Part shown: piece after piece, positions 36,944-45,267 of the stretch
How the letters are laid out: each line of letters starts with the position of its first letter
Numbering within the stretch: the stretch's first letter is position 1
Source: Oliverpabstia intestinalis
GTDB taxonomy: Bacteria; Bacillota; Clostridia; Lachnospirales; Lachnospiraceae
Assembly: GCF_009696065.1 (NCBI RefSeq)
Contig: NZ_VUMS01000004.1
Coordinates: forward strand, 62,001 to 126,000
Direction: 5' to 3'
DNA length: 64,000 nucleotides
Notes under the pieces: model-generated
The model's database searches: none
Seen by the model: only the letters and a program-made list of their open reading frames with translations
Told to the model about the DNA's origin: nothing
Position numbers and translations under genes: made by a program

Positions 36944-37567
36944 ATGAGGATATTAGCAATTGCAGATGAAGAATCCAAGTATCTCTGGGATTACTTCCAG
37001 AAAGAAAAGCTTGAGGGAATCGATCTGATTCTCTCAAGCGGAGATCTGAACCCCAACTATCTGTCTTTTCTCGCCACCTTTACCACGGCACCGGTTTTAT
37101 ATGTAAGGGGAAATCACGATGACAAGTACGAAAAGACACCGCCGGATGGATGTATCTGTATCGAAGATCAGATCTATGTCCATGAAGGAGTTCGTATTCT
37201 GGGACTGGGCGGTTCCATGCGCTACCGCCCCGGGATTAATCAGTATACTGAAAAAGAAATGAAAAAACGGGTCAAAAAACTATGGTTCCCACTGCTGTAC
37301 CGCGGTGGATTTGATATTCTTCTGACTCATTCTCCCGCCTATCAGTTAAACGATGGTCTGGATCTCCCACACCAGGGATTTCAGGTCTTCAACACTCTGA
37401 TGGACAAGTACCACCCGAGATTTTTTATCCACGGGCATGTACATATGTCCTACGGACGGAATCAAAAACGCTACGATCAGTATAATCAGACTCATGTGAT
37501 CAATGCTTACGATCGCTGTGTATTTGATTATGAAGATGATAATCTGAGGGAACATTTGAGACGGTGA
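36944..37567 (+). CDS. Calcineurin-like metallophosphoesterase
   Basis: 207 residues. Phosphoesterase motifs: MRILAIAD (first metal Asp, with the usual D-x-H altered to D-E-E), LILSSGDLNPN (G-D), VRGNHDD (G-N-H-D), LTHSPAY, and IHGHVHM (G-H-x-H). The missing His of the first motif is a point to note. Substrate unknown. It probably works with the preceding ParB/BMP protein. Confidence 0.85.
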   Translation: MRILAIADEESKYLWDYFQKEKLEGIDLILSSGDLNPNYLSFLATFTTAPVLYVRGNHDDKYEKTPPDGCICIEDQIYVHEGVRILGLGGSMRYRPGINQYTEKEMKKRVKKLWFPLLYRGGFDILLTHSPAYQLNDGLDLPHQGFQVFNTLMDKYHPRFFIHGHVHMSYGRNQKRYDQYNQTHVINAYDRCVFDYEDDNLREHLRR

Positions 37568-37589
37568 TTCTTATCATGCCAGACAAAAA

Positions 37590-37634
37590 GCAGGAGCAAA
37601 ACGGTATCGCATCCGTCTCTGCTCCTGTTTTTTA
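37590..37634. terminator. Terminator between the phosphoesterase and nagA
   Basis: CAGGAGCA..ACGG pairs with CCGT..TGCTCCTG, then T6 on the plus strand. The gene on the other side (nagA) converges on it. Confidence 0.85.
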
Positions 37635-37721
37635 TCTTCCTGTATCTCTGTTTTCTCACCGTTGCGTACTCTCTGCCGGTCAGATCTGTATACTCCGTCC
37701 TTATAGGTTTCTTCTCATGAT

Positions 37722-38840
37722 TTACAGCATCTGTCCTTTCAGGATAACCCCTTTAATTTCCAGAGTTTCCTGGTCAAGGAGTACTGCATTTGCTACTTTT
37801 CCCGGTGTGATGCTGCCGTATTGGTCGTAGATACCGATGCTTTTTGCCGGATTGACTGCTGCACATTTTACCGCTTTTTCCAGAGGAATTCCCATCTGCT
37901 TCACAGCGGTACGCATACATTTCATCAGGTTGGTATTGGAACCTGCAATAGTTCCGTCTTCCAGGGTCGCACGGTTTCCTTTTACGATCACCGGCTGTCC
38001 GCCCAGCTCATACATGCCATCTTTCAGACCGGCTGCTTCCATGGTGTCACTGATGAAGATCACACGATCCTCTCCGAACATCTTGAATGTATTTCTCACG
38101 ATTGCCGGGTGGATATGTACGTTATCGCAGATCAGTTCGGCCTCACAGTATTCGTCATCTGATGCCGCGATGATCGGTCCCGGTGCGCGGTGGTTGATCG
38201 GGTTCATCGCATTGTACAGATGGGTCATATGAGTGACACCTGCTTCGATCGCTGCTTTTGCTGTCTCATAATCCGCTGTTGTGTGCGCGATCGACAGCAC
38301 GACTTTTCCTTTTTCCGCCCGGATAAATTCCATCGCACCTTCCTCTTCCGGTGCCAGATCTACCAGTTTGAACAGACCTCCTGAGGCTTCCTGCAGCCGT
38401 TCAAACATTGCCACATCCGGTTTGTGGATGTATTTTCCGTTCTGTGCCCCTTTTTTTGCCATAGAGATAAACGGGCCTTCCATATTGATTCCGCAAAGGA
38501 TCGCACCTTTTTCATTTTTATGGGCTTTCGCCGCTTTCGCGATCCGTGTCAGCCGCTCCTCATCAAACGTCATGGTTGCCGGTGCGATCGTTGTCACGCC
38601 CTGGCTGGCCTCATAATCTGCCATTACCTGAATGGACTCTTCCGTTCCGTCACAGAAATCCTTTCCCATGCAGCCATGAAAATGAATATCTGTCAGTCCC
38701 GGAATCAGATAACAGCCGTTGCCGTCAACCACTTTTTCTCCGTCCCCACCGGTTTCTGTAAAAACTTCCCCTGTTATGCAGACCTCTTTATCCGCAAATG
38801 TTCCTTCTTCTGTATAGACTTTTGCTCCCTTGATGATCAT
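37722..38840 (-). CDS. nagA: N-acetylglucosamine-6-phosphate deacetylase
   Basis: Converts GlcNAc-6-P to GlcN-6-P and acetate. 372 residues, amidohydrolase fold: metal motif D-I-H-F-H-G near residue 52, INMEGPFIS with the catalytic-site Glu, IAHTTAD and THLYNAMNP with the metal His, and the catalytic Asp in ISDTMEAAGL. The start overlaps the stop of the RpiR regulator by 4 bases (ATGA), so both are one transcription unit. nagB is not in the window. Confidence 0.95.
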   Translation of the reverse strand: MIIKGAKVYTEEGTFADKEVCITGEVFTETGGDGEKVVDGNGCYLIPGLTDIHFHGCMGKDFCDGTEESIQVMADYEASQGVTTIAPATMTFDEERLTRIAKAAKAHKNEKGAILCGINMEGPFISMAKKGAQNGKYIHKPDVAMFERLQEASGGLFKLVDLAPEEEGAMEFIRAEKGKVVLSIAHTTADYETAKAAIEAGVTHMTHLYNAMNPINHRAPGPIIAASDDEYCEAELICDNVHIHPAIVRNTFKMFGEDRVIFISDTMEAAGLKDGMYELGGQPVIVKGNRATLEDGTIAGSNTNLMKCMRTAVKQMGIPLEKAVKCAAVNPAKSIGIYDQYGSITPGKVANAVLLDQETLEIKGVILKGQML

Positions 38841-39691
38841 TGTTTTCCTTCTCCTCCTTCGTCCTTATCCTGAATCTGTCTTGACTTTAAGAGCATGACA
38901 GAATTATCATGCCGTGCCTGTTTGACAGATGAATCGATCTCCAGATAATATCCGTATAAAATATCCGTCATCACAAGAATCGGATACTGCGGAGAGATGA
39001 TATTGCCAAAGTCCAGGTTTTTCTTTGCCGCCAGACATACCACTTCTTCACAGAATTCACTGTATTCCGGGCGGTCGTTGGCTGTCAGCAGTACCGTGTA
39101 GGCTCCCTGCCGGTGCGCCTGTTTCAGACATTCCATCACTTCTTCCGTCCTGCCACTGATACTGATGCCGATCGCCATGCAGTCTTCCTGCACGATCGTC
39201 GAATGAAACCGCATCATATGGGTCTCATCTACCGCATCCATATCCAGTCCCAGCCGCATGAAACGAAACTGCATCTCTCTGGCTGCCAGGCTGGAACTTC
39301 CTTTCCCGTAAACAAAAACCCGCCGGCACTCTGACATCTTCCCGGCAATCCGGCGAAGCTGCGCCTCATCTGCCAGATTATAACTTTTGTTCAGTAACTC
39401 CTGATAAGAGTCAAATACTTCTCTCATCTGTCCTGTGATCTGGTGATCTTTTTCTCCGAACGATTCTTTGTATTTGAACACAAATTCCCGATAGCCCTTA
39501 TAACCACATTTTTTCGCGAATCGGGACAGAGATGCCTCTGACACATACAGCATCGAAGAAATATGTCTGGATGAAAAATCCATGTCTTCCTCATTGGAAA
39601 TAAAAAAATCAGCGATATTTTTTTCCACTGCAGACAGATTTTCATAATGGGCTTCTATGTTGGGTACTATTGTTTTTCTGTAATAACTCAT
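38837..39691 (-). CDS. RpiR/MurR-family regulator with SIS domain
   Basis: 284 residues: N-terminal HTH_6 domain (LSAVEKNIADFFISNEEDMD, SEASLSRFAKKCGYKGYREF) and C-terminal sugar-isomerase (SIS) domain (RVFVYGKGSSSLAAREM, GISISGRTEEVMECLKQA). SIS domains in this family bind phosphosugars, so GlcNAc-6-P or GlcN-6-P is the likely effector given the nagA overlap (inference). Confidence 0.9.
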   Translation of the reverse strand: MSYYRKTIVPNIEAHYENLSAVEKNIADFFISNEEDMDFSSRHISSMLYVSEASLSRFAKKCGYKGYREFVFKYKESFGEKDHQITGQMREVFDSYQELLNKSYNLADEAQLRRIAGKMSECRRVFVYGKGSSSLAAREMQFRFMRLGLDMDAVDETHMMRFHSTIVQEDCMAIGISISGRTEEVMECLKQAHRQGAYTVLLTANDRPEYSEFCEEVVCLAAKKNLDFGNIISPQYPILVMTDILYGYYLEIDSSVKQARHDNSVMLLKSRQIQDKDEGGEGKQ

Positions 39692-39783
39692 CTTCCAATC
39701 CTTTCCGGCATCTGCTTGCAGCTGTTCCGGTCCTTCACAGCTACCTTTTCCTGTTATAAAATAGTTACTATATTTCTACATCC

Positions 39784-39811
39784 AGTATAACATGTTTTCT
39801 TTTACTTTCAA
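39784..39811 (-). promoter_or_regulatory. Promoter of the rpiR-nagA unit
   Basis: TTGAAA, 16 bases, TATACT on the minus strand. Just downstream at 39761-39771 is the palindrome ATAGTTACTAT, placed where an autoregulatory operator would be. Confidence 0.55.
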
Positions 39812-39857
39812 GTACTTTCATCTTCCCTGAAAATTCATAATTCCATACTTCCACCCA

Positions 39858-39886
39858 TTGACTTTCCGGATGGTTTCGCTTATGCT
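39858..39886 (+). promoter_or_regulatory. Promoter of the MATE gene at 39960
   Basis: TTGACT, 17 bases, TATGCT on the plus strand, followed within about ten bases by a terminator-like hairpin. Confidence 0.6.
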
Positions 39887-39896
39887 GAACATAAGA

Positions 39897-39937
39897 GCGC
39901 TGCATGTTTCATGGGGGAAAATGCAGGGCGTTTTTTT
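39897..39937 (+). terminator. Terminator hairpin in the leader of the MATE gene (candidate attenuator)
   Basis: GCGCTGCAT pairs with ATGCAGGGC (one mismatch), with an inner TTTC/GAAA stem, and T7 follows directly at 39931-39937. It sits between the predicted promoter and the AGGAGG ribosome site at 39942. There is no upstream gene on this strand that needs a terminator. Confidence 0.6.
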
Positions 39938-39959
39938 ACACAGGAGGGTTTTTACACAA

Positions 39960-41330
39960 ATGAAAAAAGAAACTGTTACAACCAATCAGATCACCGAGGG
40001 CGTGATCTGGAAACAACTTTTATTGTTCTTTTTCCCCATTGTTCTGGGAACATTTTTTCAGCAGCTGTACAACACGGCAGATACGATCGTTGTCGGGCGT
40101 TTTGTCAGCAAAGAAGCTCTTGCCGCCGTCGGTGGTTCCGCCGCACAGATTGTGGGTCTGATCGTGGGCTTCTTCGTCGGACTGGCTTCCGGTGCTTCGG
40201 TTATCATTTCCCAGTTTTACGGTGCGAAGGATAGAGCGCAGCTGAACCGTGCCCTGCATACTGCCTTTGCATTCTCTATCGTTGGAAGTATTTTCATTAC
40301 CGCTCTGGGAATTCTGATCGCTCCCTGGTTGCTTGAACTGATGCACACACCACAGGAAACCATGGCGGATGCCCTGCTCTATCTGCGGATCTACTTCGCC
40401 GGTATTATCTTTGTCTTTATCTATAACGTGGGATCCAGTATCCTTCGCGCGATGGGTGATTCCCGCAGACCGTTATATTATCTGATCGTCTGCTGTATCC
40501 TGAATATTGTGCTGGATATCGTGCTGGTGATCGTTTTTCACATGGGAGTTGCCGGTGTGTCAATCGCCACGATTTTTTCTCAGGGAGTCAGTGCCGTTTT
40601 GATCACCCGCGCCCTGATGCGTTCCGATGATCTGTATCAGCTGGAGTTCCGAAAGATCCGATTCCACAAATCTGCTCTGATCAGTCTGATCTGGGTGGGC
40701 TGTCCTACCGGCATCCAGTCTGTTTTATACAGCGTCACCAACATGCTGATCCAGACGTTCTTAAATAATCTGGGAACCGATACAGTGGCCGCCTGGAGTG
40801 CTTTCGGAAAGATCGATTCTTTCTACTGGATGGTCAATAGTGCATTCGGTATCGCCGTTACGACTTTCGTAGGGCAGAATTTCGGTGCCGGAAAATACGA
40901 CCGCATGAAAAAGAGTGTCCGCATCGGACTTTGTATGGGGCTTTGTACAGCTCTGACATTGACTCTCATATTCTATAACTTCGGCACTCCGCTGTTTCGT
41001 CTGTTTACCTCCGATGAAAATGTAGTCTCTATCGGTATGCAGATGTTGCACCACGTTGCTCCGGCATACTGCCTGTTCGTCTTCATCGAACTGCTCTCCG
41101 GTGCACTCCGCGGAACCGGAGATGTTGTGATCCCAATGCTTATCACCTGTTTCGGTGTCTGCCTGCTGCGTATCGCCTGGCTCTTCTTCATCGTACCACT
41201 CGCTCCGGGCCTCAACACCATCGTCCTCAGCTACCCGGTCACCTGGGCGATCACGGCGGTGATGTTTATCGTTTACTACTGTTACCGGGTAAAGAAATGG
41301 CCGAAATCTTATGCGAAAAAAACGGCTTAA
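39960..41330 (+). CDS. MATE-family multidrug/metabolite efflux transporter
   Basis: 456 residues, about 12 membrane helices in two related halves. Typical features: FFPIVLGTFFQQLYNTADTI near residue 20 and the matching second-half region SLIWVGCPTGIQSVLYSVTN. AGGAGG precedes the ATG at a rather long 12 bases; the longer frame from 39858 would start inside the promoter. It is one of three MATE genes here. Substrate unknown. A terminator follows. Confidence 0.9.
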   Translation: MKKETVTTNQITEGVIWKQLLLFFFPIVLGTFFQQLYNTADTIVVGRFVSKEALAAVGGSAAQIVGLIVGFFVGLASGASVIISQFYGAKDRAQLNRALHTAFAFSIVGSIFITALGILIAPWLLELMHTPQETMADALLYLRIYFAGIIFVFIYNVGSSILRAMGDSRRPLYYLIVCCILNIVLDIVLVIVFHMGVAGVSIATIFSQGVSAVLITRALMRSDDLYQLEFRKIRFHKSALISLIWVGCPTGIQSVLYSVTNMLIQTFLNNLGTDTVAAWSAFGKIDSFYWMVNSAFGIAVTTFVGQNFGAGKYDRMKKSVRIGLCMGLCTALTLTLIFYNFGTPLFRLFTSDENVVSIGMQMLHHVAPAYCLFVFIELLSGALRGTGDVVIPMLITCFGVCLLRIAWLFFIVPLAPGLNTIVLSYPVTWAITAVMFIVYYCYRVKKWPKSYAKKTA

Positions 41331-41378
41331 TCTTATGCCGATAACATTCTTTAACTGTTTGTCCGTATAACGTAAGGA

Positions 41379-41411
41379 AAGGGACTGTCTGGAATGACAG
41401 TCCCTCTTTGT
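41379..41411 (+). terminator. Terminator of the MATE gene
   Basis: GGGACTGTC/GACAGTCCC perfect 9-bp stem with a 6-base loop, then CTCTTTG. Confidence 0.75.
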
Positions 41412-41435
41412 ATACTCTTGTAAGCCGATATTTTC

Positions 41436-41574
41436 GTAACTATTCAGCAGGTAATATTTCGCAAGGTGTTTTGATGAATATGCCAAAATCCCGAGACATA
41501 CAAGCAAACTGCCCTTGCCGAAGGTAATTTCAAATGCATTTTTGCTCGTACCTGTGAAAGTACTGAACAGTTAC
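41436..41574. repeat. Long-form intergenic repeat R2, copy 3
   Basis: 139 bases bounded by GTAACTATTCAGCA and an inverted end (ACTGAACAGTTAC), with the same inner order as copy 2. Hairpin stems inside are less perfect than in copy 2. Confidence 0.8.
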
Positions 41575-41584
41575 AAATTTTCAT

Positions 41585-41920
41585 TTATCGTGTACATGTA
41601 TAAACATATAGCATATCTTGTGAACTACTCATAAGCATGATTAGCTCAGCGTCTCCATTTTTTCTTCTTATGCAATAATCAATTTCAGAAAAAGAAGGAT
41701 ACATTATAGGATCAACATTCAAATTTTTTAAATATTTTATAATTTCTTCCTCCCAATACTTTGTTGGTATCTGCTTGTACAATGATGTTTTTAGAACCTT
41801 TTTGTCATTTTCTGAGCACAAATAAATATTATATGATTCCCACATGCCGTCAACCGTATAATAAGATTCAACAAATGGAAAGTTAATATCCCATTGAGTT
41901 TTAAACCATATACTATTCAC
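41585..41920 (-). CDS. Hypothetical protein, probably the exported part of a frameshifted membrane protein
   Basis: 111 codons from a GTG at 41920, AT-richer than neighbouring genes. It is rich in Tyr, Trp and Ser (FVESYYTVDGMWESYNIYLC) and is not a family I know. The GTG has no convincing ribosome site, and the frame begins exactly where the upstream 26-codon membrane-anchor frame ends. One extra A in the preceding A6 run would join the two into a single anchored protein of about 137 residues. It abuts R2 repeat copy 3. Confidence 0.5.
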   Translation of the reverse strand: MNSIWFKTQWDINFPFVESYYTVDGMWESYNIYLCSENDKKVLKTSLYKQIPTKYWEEEIIKYLKNLNVDPIMYPSFSEIDYCIRRKNGDAELIMLMSSSQDMLYVYTCTR

Positions 41921-41997
41921 AATTTTTTACCCATCAGTATGAAAACGAACATTATCAATGCAACCAGAACCCCAGTGATTAGAATTCTTTTCTTCAT
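41917..41997 (-). CDS. 26-residue membrane-anchor frame upstream of the 41585 gene
   Basis: M-K-K-R followed by a hydrophobic helix (ILITGVLVALIMFVFILMG) and K-K-L-stop; AAGGAGG lies 12 bases before the ATG. It looks like a signal anchor without a body. It overlaps the next frame by 4 bases (TGA/GTG) at an A6 run. A simple base loss, a programmed slip, or a real short peptide are all possible. Confidence 0.55.
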   Translation of the reverse strand: MKKRILITGVLVALIMFVFILMGKKL

Positions 41998-42057
41998 GTA
42001 CTTTCCCGTCCTCCTTCCGCATATATTTACAAAGAACAATCCTTCCCGGAGCTTTGT

Positions 42058-42582
42058 ATGCGTATCCTGCTTTTTCTTTCTGATCTGATGATCCCACTCC
42101 TCTTTTTCTACATCGTCGGCTTCGGTCTTCTGATGAAAAAGGACATCTACAACGACTTCGTCACCGGTGCTTTCGACGGTTTGAAAATAGTGGTAAAAAT
42201 CATGCCCACGTTAATCGGTCTGATGACCGGCGTGGGGATCCTGCGTGCCTCCGGCTTCCTGGATGCCCTCGCATCCCTCCTCGAAAACCTCCTGAAACCC
42301 ACCGGCTTCCCCTCCGCCCTGGTTCCCCTCTCCATCGTAAAAATGTTCTCCTCCGGCGCCGCCACCAGTCTCCTCCTCGACCTCTACAAACAACACGGCC
42401 CCGACTCCACCATCGGCCTGACCGCCTCCCTCATCCTCAGCAGCACCGAAACCATCTTCTATACCCTAAGCGTCTACTACATAGCCGCCAAAGTCCAAAA
42501 CCCCCGCTACACCCTCCCCGGCGCCCTCCTCGCCACCCTGTCCGGAATCATCGCCAGCACCGTCATAGCAAACCTTATGTAA
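42058..42582 (+). CDS. spmB: Spore maturation protein B
   Basis: 174 residues, five or six membrane helices, nucleoside-recognition (Gate) domain. Recognisable segments are GVGILRASGFLDALASLLEN and SLILSSTETIFYTLSVYYIA, matching SpmB of Bacillus, which is needed for spore core dehydration together with SpmA. GGAG precedes the ATG. Unusually, spmA is not adjacent: it is 2.7 kb away on the other strand. The last 300 bases of the gene are very C-rich on the coding strand. Confidence 0.88.
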   Translation: MRILLFLSDLMIPLLFFYIVGFGLLMKKDIYNDFVTGAFDGLKIVVKIMPTLIGLMTGVGILRASGFLDALASLLENLLKPTGFPSALVPLSIVKMFSSGAATSLLLDLYKQHGPDSTIGLTASLILSSTETIFYTLSVYYIAAKVQNPRYTLPGALLATLSGIIASTVIANLM

Positions 42583-42791
42583 ATCTCTATTCGTTTACTT
42601 TCTCACCTGGTTTACATAAAAACAACCATATGCCTATAATCTCTTACTTATACCACCAATTATCCCAAAAACCACTTCCGATACAACGTATAACGCACAC
42701 ATTTTCTCCTGTACTACCCCTATAGCATTCATTTTCCCATACCAATCAACCCCCTCCGCTCTCAACCACTATCTCCCCCACGCAAAAAACA

Positions 42792-42975
42792 GCGGCAGAC
42801 TCCTGGCTTCCTGGTCTGGCAACACTTTGTGGGCGCTTAGGGCAAGCTTTGAGATCCGACGCCTACGCAGACTTTCGCGCGGGTCAGCCGACCCGCGTGA
42901 ATATAGTCGTAGTTGGCGGCTAGCTCAAAGTTGCCCTGCCCACGTTGCCAGACCAGGAAGCCAGGAGTCTGCCGC
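42792..42975. repeat. Long palindromic element P1, copy A
   Basis: Arms of 32 bp (42792-42823 with 42944-42975) pair perfectly. A 5-base bulge (ACTTT) on the 5' side and a further GTGGGC/GCCCAC stem follow. The core has AGGGCAA.CTTTGAG/CTCAAAG.TTGCCCT, the conserved single-strand-like block ATCCGACGCCTACG, a CGCGGGTC/GACCCGCG hairpin, and TATAGTCGTAGTTGGCGG. It lies between the convergent ends of spmB and the MATE gene. The rest of the 42583-42998 gap is a G-poor tract with no gene. Confidence 0.85.
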
Positions 42976-42998
42976 GTCCCTTTTTACGACACTAACCT

Positions 42999-44345
42999 CT
43001 ACTCCCGGAAATTCCCAGCCTTCTTATACTTATTCATAATCCCAAAATACATCACCAACAGCAGTGCAGACGCAAAAATCCACGCCACCGGGCTTGCCAG
43101 ACAAATCCCCAGATAACTCTTATAATGCGAAGCAACTACAGCCGTCAGCCCTCTTCCTGCCAGCTCTGCAATCCCTGCCGTCATGGGAAGGAATCCATAG
43201 CCCATTCCCTGGATACCGTTTCGGTATACATTTACCACATTAAGCGGAATAAAGAACAGCGCCACGCATTTCATATAAATATCCACCAGACCCACGATCT
43301 GATCCAGATTCTCAGACACAAACAGTCCGGTCAGCATATTACCAAAGAAGAACACCAACACTCCGAACACCACCGAATAAATGCTACCCATGATCGTTGT
43401 TGCCCGGAATCCTCTGCTGATCCTCTTCACCTTACCCGCACCCATATTCTGTGCACAGTAAGTAGCCATCGTAGTACCCAGTGCCACATAAACCTGCGTT
43501 GCCACCTGCTCGATCTTATTTGCCGCAGTAAACGCTGCCACATGCACAGAACCAAGCACATTCAGCGCAGCCTGCACCATCATCGCACCGATCGCAGTGA
43601 TCGAATACTGCAGTGCCATCGGAAAACCGATGGCCAGCTGCTGCCGTACCAGATGACCATCCAGTTTAAAATCCCAGCGATCCAGCTTCAGAATCGGCAC
43701 TTTCTTAATAATATAGACCAGACAAAGCAACGCCGAAACTCCCTGCGCAATAACCGTCGCATACGCCGCTCCTGCTGCTCCCAGGTGAAACACAATGATC
43801 AGTACCAGATCCAACACAATATTCAGTACTGCGGAAAACAGCAGAAAATACAACGGCGTCTTACTGTTACCCAGCGCACGCAGGATACCCGCTAACAGAT
43901 TATACATAACCTGTGTAAAAATCCCCGCACAGATGATCATAATATACTTATACGCATCCTGAAAAATATCTTCCGGTGTATTCATAAGAATCAGCAGAGG
44001 CTTCATAAACGCCATACTGATCACCGTCATCACCACGCTGACGATCACCGAAAGTACTGCCGCAGATCCGACCGTCTTTCGCATCCCCGGCATATCTCCG
44101 GCACCGAATCGCTGACTGGTCAGGACCGTAAAACCTGCCGTAAGTCCCATCAGGAATCCCAGGATCAGAAACCCGATCGTTCCGGTCGATCCGACAGCCG
44201 CCAGTGCCTTCGTTCCCACGAACTTACCGACAATGACCGTATCCACCATGCTGTAAAACTGCTGGAAAATATTTCCAATAACAATTGGGAGCGTAAAATT
44301 CAGGATAATCTTATACGGTGTTCCCACCGTCATATCTCTCTCCAT
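42999..44345 (-). CDS. MATE-family efflux transporter
   Basis: 448 residues from the ATG at 44345 (GAGGAGG upstream), 12 predicted helices. First-half signature FTLPIVIGNIFQQFYSMVDT and second-half LAIGFPMALQYSITAIGAMM. It differs clearly from the MATE proteins at 39960 and 54667. No regulator adjoins it. Confidence 0.9.
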   Translation of the reverse strand: MERDMTVGTPYKIILNFTLPIVIGNIFQQFYSMVDTVIVGKFVGTKALAAVGSTGTIGFLILGFLMGLTAGFTVLTSQRFGAGDMPGMRKTVGSAAVLSVIVSVVMTVISMAFMKPLLILMNTPEDIFQDAYKYIMIICAGIFTQVMYNLLAGILRALGNSKTPLYFLLFSAVLNIVLDLVLIIVFHLGAAGAAYATVIAQGVSALLCLVYIIKKVPILKLDRWDFKLDGHLVRQQLAIGFPMALQYSITAIGAMMVQAALNVLGSVHVAAFTAANKIEQVATQVYVALGTTMATYCAQNMGAGKVKRISRGFRATTIMGSIYSVVFGVLVFFFGNMLTGLFVSENLDQIVGLVDIYMKCVALFFIPLNVVNVYRNGIQGMGYGFLPMTAGIAELAGRGLTAVVASHYKSYLGICLASPVAWIFASALLLVMYFGIMNKYKKAGNFRE

Positions 44346-44382
44346 AAAGTTCCTCCTCTCATAAAAACTCCTCATTTTGCGC

Positions 44383-44417
44383 GATAAAAATCCGGGGCCA
44401 CAGCCCCGGGATCTTTA
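44383..44417 (-). terminator. Terminator after the GGDEF remnant
   Basis: ATCCCGGGGC/GCCCCGGAT stem with TGTG loop and TTTTATC on the minus strand, between the GGDEF remnant and the MATE gene. Confidence 0.75.
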
Positions 44418-44499
44418 TCACATTATTTACTTTCACCCATTATATGCGATGCTTTTTCATTTTTCAATACTATTTTTTGTAAAATCATCGGTAACTGTT

Positions 44500-45180
44500 T
44501 CACATATAAGTTCCTTCAAATTCTTCCTGTTCCAGCGCCTCTTCAAACTCACCGATGATCTTTCGCTCAGCAATGGACTGTTCCAGCAGATGCCGGTCAT
44601 AATAAGCAATGCAGGTCTTGTAATCATTTTTTATCGTTTCACTGGCCAGATTTGCCTTATCACACATCTTACTCACCGGCTCTTCTCTGTTGGTGATTTC
44701 ATATACTCCGATATACAGGTGAAGATGAAACAGACTGTTGGTAAATTCTTTCTGCATACTGCGGATCTGCTCAACAACCTTATCTTCGTTAAAATATGCT
44801 TTGGGAATACAGGTGGCAAAATGATCGTCCTGTATACGGGCACAGACAGTTTTTGCAAAAGATCCATGAATCTGTTTCATCTGTTCTGCCTGTTTACGCA
44901 GGATCGCATTTCCTTTTTTCATGCCGAAAAGTTCGTTTACAAATTTAAAGTCTTTCATATTACTGCATAATATGTAGAATTCTGTATCCGGATATTCTTT
45001 CAGCAATCTTTCAACCTGACGATAAAATTCCTCTTTGTTATACAGTCCTGTCAGGCTGTCATGAGATGCACGATAACGTTCCCATTCCAGTTTCTTCAGC
45101 TGCTCTGTTTTATCATGAAACATAAAGTAATCGCAGACATAATTTCCGCTCCTGCTGCAACGCCATATACCATTCTCATC
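44500..45180 (-). pseudogene. Remnant of a GGDEF(-EAL) signalling protein
   Basis: The frame is open from an in-frame TGA at 45181 to 44500, but the first ATG (45123) has no ribosome site, and coding-like sequence (ENGIWRCSRSGNYVCDYF) precedes it. The GGDEF domain has its start RASHDSLTGLYNKEEF, but the active-site signature is R-I-Q-D-D-H-F-A instead of R-x-G-G-D-E-F-A, so no cyclase activity is expected. The end, EFEEALEQEEFEGTYM, is the linker into an EAL domain cut off by a stop. Truncation at both ends and a degenerate site indicate decay, though a short degenerate GGDEF sensor cannot be excluded. Confidence 0.65.
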
Positions 45181-45267
45181 TCATATTTCCCTGTCAAAAA
45201 AATGTGTCTTCCTGACACCTTTTTATTTTCATTTTTTCTTCTATCATAAAAGATAACGTATTCTTAT

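Noticed and set aside
40761-41507. 248-codon minus-strand open frame
   Set aside because: Antisense to the MATE gene and extending into a terminator and repeat; low-complexity charged translation.
42792-42975. P1 elements as CRISPR repeats or an insertion sequence
   Set aside because: Copies are kilobases apart, have no spacers, and carry no transposase or other open frame.
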